Source: Cryptomeria japonica (Eukaryota; Streptophyta; Pinopsida; Cupressales; Cupressaceae). Taken from it: a DNA stretch of 64,000 nt. Shown here piece after piece: positions 56,180 through 64,000 of this stretch. The notes beneath the pieces were generated by a model. The model worked only from the letters and a program-made list of their open reading frames with translations, was not told where the DNA came from and did no database searches. Numbering within the stretch: the first letter of the stretch is position 1; each line of letters opens with the position of its first letter. The position numbers were made by a program, and so were the translations under genes. The stretch spans positions 343,659,870-343,723,869 of the forward strand of contig NC_081412.1 of the NCBI RefSeq assembly GCF_030272615.1. Direction: 5' to 3'.

Positions 56180-57718
56180 CCCTAACCCCTTACCAACTTT
56201 GTGATTTGTAGATCAATATTGAATTCTTGGATCTGATTTATCCATCTACATCTCCTCCCAGTATTTTTTGATTGTCTAAAGATGTCTTTAACAACAAAAT
56301 TTGGTACATAGGCAATGACAGTGACACCAACTAGATAGGGTCTAAAACATTTCACAACTTTCACAAGAGCATAAGCTTGTTTTTCATTTAAATCATAATT
56401 CAACTCGGATGCTCGCAATGTTTTGCTTAAAAATGCCACTGTCTATTCATAACCTTCATCATTCTTTTTTAACATGACAACAACAATAGTATGGAATGAA
56501 GCAAATGAAAACACTTGGAAGGGTTTAGAGAAATCAAGTGATTTTAATATGGGGGCTTCTTTGATGGCTCTTTTGATATTTACAAAAGCTTCAAGAGCCT
56601 CATTAGTCCATTTTATTTCAGCACCCTTTTTCAACATTTTAGCAATAGGCTTTATGATTTCAGAGAAGTTTGAAACAAATCTTCTTACAAAGTTAATCTG
56701 ACCAAAAAAAGATTGAATTGCTTTAACTTTTTTTGGGATTTGAATTTTATCAATAGCAGCAACTCTTTCTGGATCAATTCTTACACCATCTTTTGAAACA
56801 ATATAGCCTAACAACTTTCCTTCAGTAACCCCAAAGTGACAATTTTTAGGATTCAAATATATGCCATATTCTAATGCTCTAATAAAAAAAATTTCTAAGT
56901 CGTTACGATGGTTTTCTGCATTTTTAGAATAAGCAGTCATATCATCTTGGTACATTGCTAAAATATGATCAGTTAACCCTTCAAAGGCTACATCCATGGT
57001 CCTTTGGAATGTAGCTCCTGCATTTCTTAATTCGAAAGGCATCCTTGCATATACATAAGTCCCCCATGGTGTAGTAAAGGTTGTCTTGTATTTCTATGAC
57101 TCCTTGACCTTAGCTTGGTTATAGCCTGAAAAGCCATCCATCATAGACATCAATTCATTTCCGGTAACATTCTGCAACAAACCTTCCATGTTAGGCAAAT
57201 CATAGTTATTCTTCAAAGATGAAACATTTAGATTTTTGAAATCTACACAACCTAATATCACCATTTTTGTTCCGTACTGGTACTAAGTTTGACACCCATG
57301 TTGAGTGTCTTATAGGCTCAATAATCCCTACATTTCTCATTTTCATTAACTCCTCCTTCATCTTAGGAGCCAATGTAGGGTTTATAGGCCTTTGTTTTTG
57401 CCTGAAAGGTTTAGCATCCGGTTTTAATGGTACCTCATGTTGAAAAAGGTCTTCTCTGTATGCCTTAAGGTCATCATATGACCAAGCAAAGACATGCCTA
57501 TATTTCCTCAATAAATTTATCAATGTTGTTCTAATCTTTGGTGTGAGATTTTTTCCAATATACACTTCTCTTGGATTTATCTCACTTCCCAAGTTTAATT
57601 TTTCAACACCTTCACACCCTCCTGAACTAGGTCTAAAACTAGTCATGTCTTTATCATCAAACATTCTTTCTAGCCCTACCAGTTCCTTTGAGATTTTATT
57701 TGTCTTCAGCTGCAACAC
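56180..57718 (-). pseudogene. F reverse transcriptase and RNase H
   Basis: VFAWSYDDLKAYREDLFQHEVPLKPD, PVRNKNGDIRLC, a frameshift at about 57206, ELMSMMDGFSGYNQAK (first catalytic D), MPFELRNAGATFQR, YQDDMTAYSK (YxDD box at about 56945), LGYIVSKDG. RNase H: FLSKTLRASELNYDLNEKQAYALVKVVKCFRPYL to 56182. Stops at about 57097, 56440 and 56179. YQDD is an uncommon form of the catalytic box. Confidence 0.85.
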
Positions 57719-57939
57719 CTCCTACCCAAGTACTATTTCTGTGCCATCCTTATCTTCTACAAGTCCATTCCAATCAATCTGCTGGTTTGCATACTAATCT
57801 TCACAAAAGAGAAATCTTAGGAGATCCCTATCACCATCAAACACTTGCCAGCTCTTAACATTATCAGGAACAAATGATCTTGTTTTAATTTCAACTGGTG
57901 TAATATCATCAAAAGGGATATCATTATGTTTAGCTGCCA

Positions 57940-58325
57940 AGTTATCCATAAAGTCCGCCAAAATATTATTGGACCTTTCAGTCCAATTAATGGAAAAAGC
58001 ATCAAAAAGTTCAATATAATCCCAAACCTTATTCCTATAACTTTTTAATTTTATATTTTTTGCAACAAATTTTCCTCTAACTTGTTAAACAACTAATTCT
58101 GAATCACCATAAATTGTTATTAACTTAATGTCATGCTTTCTTGCTAATTTAAGTCCTAACAAGAGAGCTTCATATTTGGCAATATTATTAGTACATTCAA
58201 AAGCCAATGAGAAAGAGTATTTAAAAGAATTTCCATTAGGTGAAGTAAACACAATTCCTACTCCATTTCCATCCTTACTGCAGGCACCATCAAAATACAA
58301 TTTCCAAATTAAACTTTCATTGTGT
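57940..58325 (-). pseudogene. F archaeal-type RNase H, placed upstream of RT
   Basis: YFDGACSKDGNGVG (D), NNIAKYEALLLG (E), IYGDSELVV (D), and after a TAG at about 58085, SNNILADFMDNLA (D). VPDNVKSWQVFDGD follows as in A. It sits between protease and RT. Confidence 0.8.
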
Positions 58326-58346
58326 TTAACAGCCTATGCAATTTTT

Positions 58347-58830
58347 TCAACTTCTAAAGGTTTTAGAAATACTTACCTGAAAGTTGTCCATGTCGGAATG
58401 GCAAAAGCAAGTTACTTGATCCGGATCAACTTCCTCTATGAGGTAGGGAGATCTTGGTTCTCTATTGATTCTTACCTCTGCTCCTTTGACTAGGATGGTA
58501 GCATATGATAGATCTAATTGCACATATCCACCTACCAAGTTCGACCACTGTCTGGATATCAGCATCCCATAGTTCATAGGCACTTGTATAACTATTACAT
58601 CTATTTTATAGGTAGTGTCTAGACAAGTTGGAAACCTGAACTCAATATCATTCATGATCCTAACCACTGGGACTGACCTATTATCCATTGCATAACATTT
58701 TCCATAAGGGGTATCTACCTTCATTCCCAGCTCTCTCATGACATCCTCTAGCATAATATTTATTGTTGCTCCTGAGTCTATCATACAGTTTTTTACCATC
58801 TTATTGTTTATAAGCAGTGTTAAGTAAAAG
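58347..58830 (-). pseudogene. F protease
   Basis: CMIDSGATINIM (D-S-G at about 58772-58780), YGKCYAMDNRSVPV, MNYGMLISRQW. Open from 58799 down to the end at 58347. The same blocks occur in A. A TAA at about 58820 separates it from gag. Confidence 0.85.
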
Positions 58831-61329
58831 GATCCACTTGTGTGAAGTTTTTGGTAATGGACATGCCTAGATATACCACAGGAGGATCTTCTTTTGATTT
58901 TGGATTTTCTTTATTAGCATCACCCATATTTGATATGATTTTCAATGTCTCATTCTTGTGATCTGGAAATCTCATCACTTCAAGCAAAGGCATATAAATT
59001 TTTACCTGAGACAACGCTTCCAACATAAAAGTTCCACAGTTTGAAAGAGGCTTACTGATTTTTTTTTCTCTATAGGCTTGACCAACTTCAGAGCATCAAT
59101 CTACTTTGTCGGTTCACTTGGATCCTCTTTTCCTTTCTTCTCATTTACCTCCTTGTTCACACTTTGTTTTGAGACTTTTGCGAATATTCCTGCAGGCCTC
59201 CCTTGTTTAGGATTCACTGTTCCATTTCTTAGCTTGTAATTACTCTTGGCCTGAGCAATAACAACCACTGTGAATGCTCTCTTCTCCTCTTCAGTCAAGT
59301 TTCTCAAAGAAGGCACTGCTTCCTCTTGAAACAATTTTCTCAAGGCAGGGGTATCTTCATCATCATCAGAAAAAACCTGTTGTATGCTATACTACTGATG
59401 GTTTTTCATCCTTTGCATATCTAAATGTTTCTCTTCCTCAGATGAATCCTCATCTCTACCCCACATAGGATCTGATGACAGAACATTGACTGTAGGTTCA
59501 CATTATTCTTCTTGATGCCAATCCTTCATCAAACCCTATGCAATCATGCATTGATTTTCATCATGGGGAAGATTGTAGACCTCACATCATGTAAAATCTC
59601 CCACAAAGTTATTTGCTCTCTTTAGTGGATCAGGAGTTTCTTTACTCGGATTTGGTTTTACTAGCTTCCCATCATTCCATTTGGTGTTATAAGGCATATC
59701 ATGGAGTTTGGGCCTATTGAAATTCATTTGCTTATTATTTTTGTATGCTAGGTTTCCATTAAGATTTTGTTTACCTTTTATGTCCTTAAACATATCCATG
59801 ATCTAAGTAAGGTCATCTTTCTTGGGAACCCTAGGATTGTATAACTTTGGATCATCTCTTTTAGAAATTTTCCCAGCAACCTTCCTATTGTTCTCAATAG
59901 TAGCAGCAATCTTGAATGCTTGTTATAGAGTATCAGGTCTATGAGACAAAATCTCATAATGGGTTTTGCTTTCAAAAGCACTCAAATAAAATTTAATAAA
60001 AAAAGAGTCAACATGTCTGACATCTCTAGGTATTCTATTTAATACTTTATTAAATCTTTTGTTAAACTCAACAACTAATTCATTTTGATTTTTCTTTATA
60101 CTTGTTAACTCATGGGATGCAAATGAAGGATCATTGTGATCTCAAAATTCTTCCAAGAACAACATTACAAACTCATCCCAACTACCGATATATCCATTAG
60201 GAAGATTCTTATACCATTCCCCTGCATCTTCTATCAAAGATTGAACAAACAATTTCATGAATATATCCTCCTGAGGAAACTCAAATTCTTCAATGATATT
60301 TTTTACATTAACTACATGTTGTTCTGCTGAATCAGTTCCATTCCCTGTGAATTTAGGGATTGCTGATCTTAAATCACTAGTGATGTGATTTGGATAACCA
60401 ACAATGGCAGTGAAATCCAACTGTCTGTATCTTTCAATGATCATAGGTAGTCTACCAACATGATGGATGCCTTGATTGTTCATACTTCCTCCACCATTGT
60501 TGCCATAATTACCATTGTTCCCACTATTTCCACCGCCCTTATTATTGCCATTGTTTCCATTATTACCTCCATTGCCATTATTGTTGTTCCTATCTCCACC
60601 ATTGCCATTTCCATAGTTGCCATTGTTACCTCTATTATGTCCATTATTTTGACTGTTGCCATACCCATTACCTCCTATATGGTTACCCCTATTTGTGTTA
60701 TTCTAGTTTCCATCATTGTTCCTTTCTTCACTTTGATCCCTATGTACATCCCTCCATCTTCTAGTTCCATTTAATAACGGGTTATCATAAGTTACAAAAG
60801 GTTGTTCTATTCTTCTCATATGAGGGGGACTATATTTAGGAATTGCTGGCCTATTTCCTTCACCTTTACTTTTATCTTTAATTTCTTCTGCCCTAGGGCT
60901 TTGAATCGTATCTCTATTTATTCCTAGTTTTTGCAACACCCAATCTGGTTGTCTCTTAAGAGATTTTTCCATCTTGGATTCATCTCCATTTAAATCATCC
61001 ATTTTAAGTATGATTTCATCTAGTTGCTTTACCTCCTCAGTCAAGATCTCATCTTGAATATGTCTATTATCTTTTGTACTTATTTTATAGAAAGGATTTT
61101 CCTCCCTTATTTCAAATTTTCCAGCAGATGAAGAATCTTCCTCCCTACTAGGAAATCTCTTATATCCTTCAAACACCATGTTTGATTTCTTCTCTTTGTT
61201 CCTTTTCTTGGGAATCAATCGAACAAAATCATCTTGTCCCTTGTACAGAGATCTCCTCCCTTGCATAAATCTTATGGATAAATTCCTAGGGGTTTCTCTT
61301 ATTTTCTCAACATACCAATTATTATTCAC
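58831..61329 (-). pseudogene. gag: F gag
   Basis: ATG 61329. A charged N-terminal region to 60703; an Asn/Gly-rich low-complexity tract (60480-60700); capsid block AIPKFTGNGTDSAEQHVVNV, LFVQSLIEDAGEWYKNLPNG, VEFNKRFNKVLNRIP (60483-60020); knuckle-like CEVYNLPHDENQC at about 59550-59590. Six or so stops; most are TAG or TGA readable as CAG or CGA changes (for example 60139, 59800, 59585 and 59101). Confidence 0.8.
60480..60705. repeat. Asn/Gly-coding low-complexity tract in F gag
   Basis: Plus strand CCATTGTTNCCATTATTACC-type repeats; on the minus strand runs of NGNGGNNGNN. A plus-strand Ile/Val/Ser reading frame here is only its shadow. Confidence 0.9.
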
Positions 61330-61456
61330 GTATTAAAATATGGAGTCGCCACCTCCTAAGAGGAAATATTACCAACTTAACTGATCTTCTGGGATCTCTC
61401 ATCCAGTAGAGTTTGAAACAAACTACCAAAGATTCTGAAAAACTTCATGTGACAAG

Positions 61457-61474
61457 TCCCCACCAGAGTCGCCA
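61457..61474 (-). other. F primer-binding site
   Basis: Minus strand TGGCGACTCTGGTGGGGA, three nt after the LTR end ACCAACA. Close to A's primer site. Confidence 0.85.
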
Positions 61475-61477
61475 ATT

Positions 61478-63984
61478 TGTTGGTGTCCAAAACCACAGAT
61501 TGGAAAACCAAAAGACTTGCCAAATCCTCAAGTAGTCCAATCAGCCTTGGCCAACGAACAGGGATGGTCAAAAACCAAATCCCTCTGCACTTAAGGCTCC
61601 ATTGAACCTAGGTGGGTGTGCCTCTTCCTCTCAAGCACAAAAGAGGTTATTTATAGTGGATTTAAACCTTTTAGAAAGTTTACACAGCTGGCAAATTATT
61701 GTTCTGCAACTATGCTTTATTATGTGCTTTAACTGAATGCTTTGAAAAGAAATCATTGTGAATGTATATTGAAAATGAGATTGCTTTTAGGACTTAAATA
61801 AAATGCACATAGATCAATTCATATAGGATTTGGGAAGAATGTTTCTCTATCAAGGACCTTGAATGCACATAGATCAAAACCTTAAAAGATCAATAACAAA
61901 CCAGTGCCTCTATCTGGAGGTACATATGACACTCTGTGGACAAAATACCTTATCGACTTAAGAGACAATTTCTCATCAACTGTGAAGGTTCAGTAGGCAT
62001 TACACAAACAATAAGAACTCAATCTTTTACTTAATGCAATGGCATGTGATTCACATCATAGAAAATCTATAAATAAATTTATCACCAAAAAGATAACTCA
62101 TCAACACCAAAGTATACACAATATTTGGAAAAAGAGACAATGAATCTTGTATATTAATCTTCAGGAAATAATTGCATACATAAGCTGCACTTGTAAATAC
62201 TTCATTACAGATTGTTTGCACAAAATGATACTTCTTCTTCCTATAGACTTCTCTGATACAAAATGATATTCAATCCCTACAACATTATGTCATTCTTCTG
62301 ACCCTCTCTCCTTTTTACATAAATAATGACTCCCTATAAGTATATAAATCAAAAGGCATATATGAAAGGACACACCCTTTCATACATAAAAGGGAGTTAC
62401 AGACAATTTCCCTCCAAAGGACACACCCTTTGGTTTAATAAAAAATTACAAATGAGAACCCTTAAAAAATAATAAATGATACTTTAATAATGTGCCTTCT
62501 AATCTTCATCTCGATAAAATTCTTCAACAAATATTCATCATCCTCTCATTATTTTTTGCACATAAAGATAAGCCAATCAAATTCCTTGATTAAAATATCT
62601 CACCTTCAATTATGTTTTAATTGGAAGAATCAATAATCTTTATTTCCTTATACAAATACTAGTTAAAATAATTCATTTAAATCAAAGTTTTAAACACTTG
62701 TAAATATTTATTTTAATAAAATAATTTACCATAATGATAGTTTTTTCATAATCTAAGGTAAAAGATTTTATATGACAAGTAAAACAAAATACTTCCCTTT
62801 TATTATTTTAAGGAATCGGTATTTCGGTCGTATTTCCTCCTTGTAGTCTAAGATATACTTTTAGCTTTAATGTTTTCCTTTGCTGCGCATCCATTTGTGC
62901 CACGTATCTGCTTTTGATTGGCTCTGGGGACTTTAGCCTACCACTTTAGTATGGCCTAGACTCGCCCCTGAAATGAGGCTTTTTGAATTGCTTCCTTAGC
63001 GGGCCCCACCACTCAGTCGCCATGTCGCGGCGAATATACATCGAGTACCTTCTGATCACGGTATAGCGACCACCATTGGATCGATTCATTCGACCGTCCA
63101 ATCTTCCTTATCTACTCAACCTTTAACCTTGCCAAAGTGGCTTTCTCTTCTCTTTGTCTGTTTGTGCCATGTGTCACTCTTTGGTTCATCCGCGGATCCA
63201 CCTCGGCTGCTACTGGACACCATCTGTCTTGCCATTTCATCCACCACTGGAGATGGGTTGTTCTTCTGCGCTCCGCCATATAGCACATCCTGATTCACTT
63301 GCAGATCCACTGGGATGACACCTCATCTGCCACCTTGGTAGTTGCTATGTTGCAGGGAATATGGGTCGTGCAAGTTTCTATCGCGGTATAGAAACTGCCG
63401 TTAGATCTTCCCCAATCTCTGTTGATCCATCTGAACCTGCATGCTCATTAATCATCATTTTTAGCACGTGCTTAGTCACCAAGCCATGGGGATAAATCAA
63501 TGTGCATCTCTATCTTGTGACATAGCGATGACTGTCAGATCCTCCGTGATTAACGTCTGATCAATCAAACTTGCTCAAGCTTAGCCTCCATTTTTGCCAG
63601 TCTGTTGTAAAAATTTGGTTTCTTCGGGATACGTGCGCACGTAGGGTCCACCAACTTCATCCTTCTTCACACAAAGAGCCTTTTGTCTTTTGACAGTTAT
63701 CATACGGGCCATTTTGGACTTAAACGTTAAACGAGCTTATCCCACAAACATGTGGGATAAAGGCTTTCCCTCTGCTAGCGCAACACACTTGAAAGTTTCC
63801 AAAGCCTTTTCCACCATTCTATATGCACAGGTTTGGGAGTCTTGGCAATGCCAGTTAATATTTGGACAACTCCATTTTCTTCAGTATGCTCCTGCATATA
63901 AAATACCCACATGAAATGCTTGAATGATAAGAAAAAGGGCATCTATATATAACATAAAGCATTTTATAAAAATATGTGCTAAGA
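61478..63984 (-). repeat. F 5' LTR (about 2.5 kb)
   Basis: Minus strand end GGACACCAACA (61478). The outer end reads TCTTAGCAC, so the initial TG has mutated to TC compared with the 3' LTR. TATA (CACTATAAATAACC) at about 61645-61658. About 50 bp (63058-63105, with a GGTATAGCGACC motif) are absent from the 3' LTR. Confidence 0.9.
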
Positions 63985-64000
63985 GATACATACTACGAAA
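63985..64000 (+). pseudogene. E protease resumes (16 bp)
   Basis: GATACATACTACGAAA continues E's protease reading frame after the F target duplication, giving the expected Ile-His after the Gly-Arg-Pro block left of F. Confidence 0.6.

Larger units (their letters stand above)
52249..63984 (-). mobile_element. Element F: complete Ty3/gypsy, Tat-like, about 11.7 kb
   Basis: LTRs 52249-54679 and 61478-63984. Flanks GATAT (52244-52248) and GATAC (63985-63989) are a target duplication with one C-to-T change. Minus-strand order: 5' LTR, primer site, gag, protease, aRNH, RT, RNase H, integrase, 3' LTR. Same domain order and related protein blocks as A. All ORFs interrupted. Confidence 0.9.

Noticed and set aside
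60460-60774. Ile/Val/Thr-rich plus-strand ORF of 104 codons
   Set aside because: Shadow of the Asn/Gly-rich tract of F gag on the other strand.

Overview
This window is plant nuclear DNA made almost entirely of nested, decayed LTR retrotransposons of the Ty3/gypsy (Metaviridae) superfamily. I see no intact host gene, rRNA, tRNA or CRISPR array. Very AT-rich sequence, multi-kilobase nests, Tat-type gag-pol with archaeal-type RNase H (aRNH) and plant mobile domain (PMD) ORFs point to a large plant genome. A gymnosperm is my guess, not a demonstration. Seven elements are named A to G below.

Left block (1-20264). Element A (+) runs from before the window to 15776: terminal repeat (1-1551), primer-binding site, gag, protease, an aRNH placed before the reverse transcriptase, a mostly deleted RT, RNase H, integrase, a spacer dense in GTTCAA/TTGAAC, a sense accessory ORF of about 1000 codons, and a right terminal repeat (14229-15776). 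Element G (-), a 3'-end fragment with an LTR, polypurine tract and 3' UTR, sits where A's RT should be (about 4893-8907). A itself is inserted in the RT of element D (-), a chromovirus-like element with an initiator-Met-type primer site (15777 to about 19500).

Middle block (20265-48228). Element B (-) is a complete nest of about 28 kb with TG...CA LTRs (20270-21167, 47117-48223) and a CCACA target duplication. Reading right to left it has the 5' LTR, leader, gag, protease, RT, RNase H, aRNH, integrase, a long 3' region and the 3' LTR. Its 3' region carries an antisense (+ strand) PMD ORF. Element C (-) interrupts B between leader and gag. C has a 5' LTR, leader minisatellites, gag and protease, then a large pol deletion leaving only the integrase C-terminus, and its own antisense PMD ORF. 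It is truncated at about 34329 inside B's gag repeat array.

Right block (48229-64000). Element E (+), a very decayed relative of C, is cut in its protease by element F (-). F is complete (52249-63984), with 2.4-2.5 kb LTRs and a 5-bp target duplication. Like A, it has aRNH between protease and RT. E resumes at 63985.

Insertion order from the nesting: D before A before G, flank before B before C, and E before F. All proteins are broken, mostly by CAG-to-TAG and CGA-to-TGA changes, as expected from cytosine methylation and deamination. The most interesting material is the accessory, non-gag-pol content: two antisense PMD ORFs with conserved architecture, one sense accessory ORF with a promoter-like leader, two domain orders for aRNH in one locus, and family-specific minisatellites and palindromes in leaders, 3' UTRs and LTRs.
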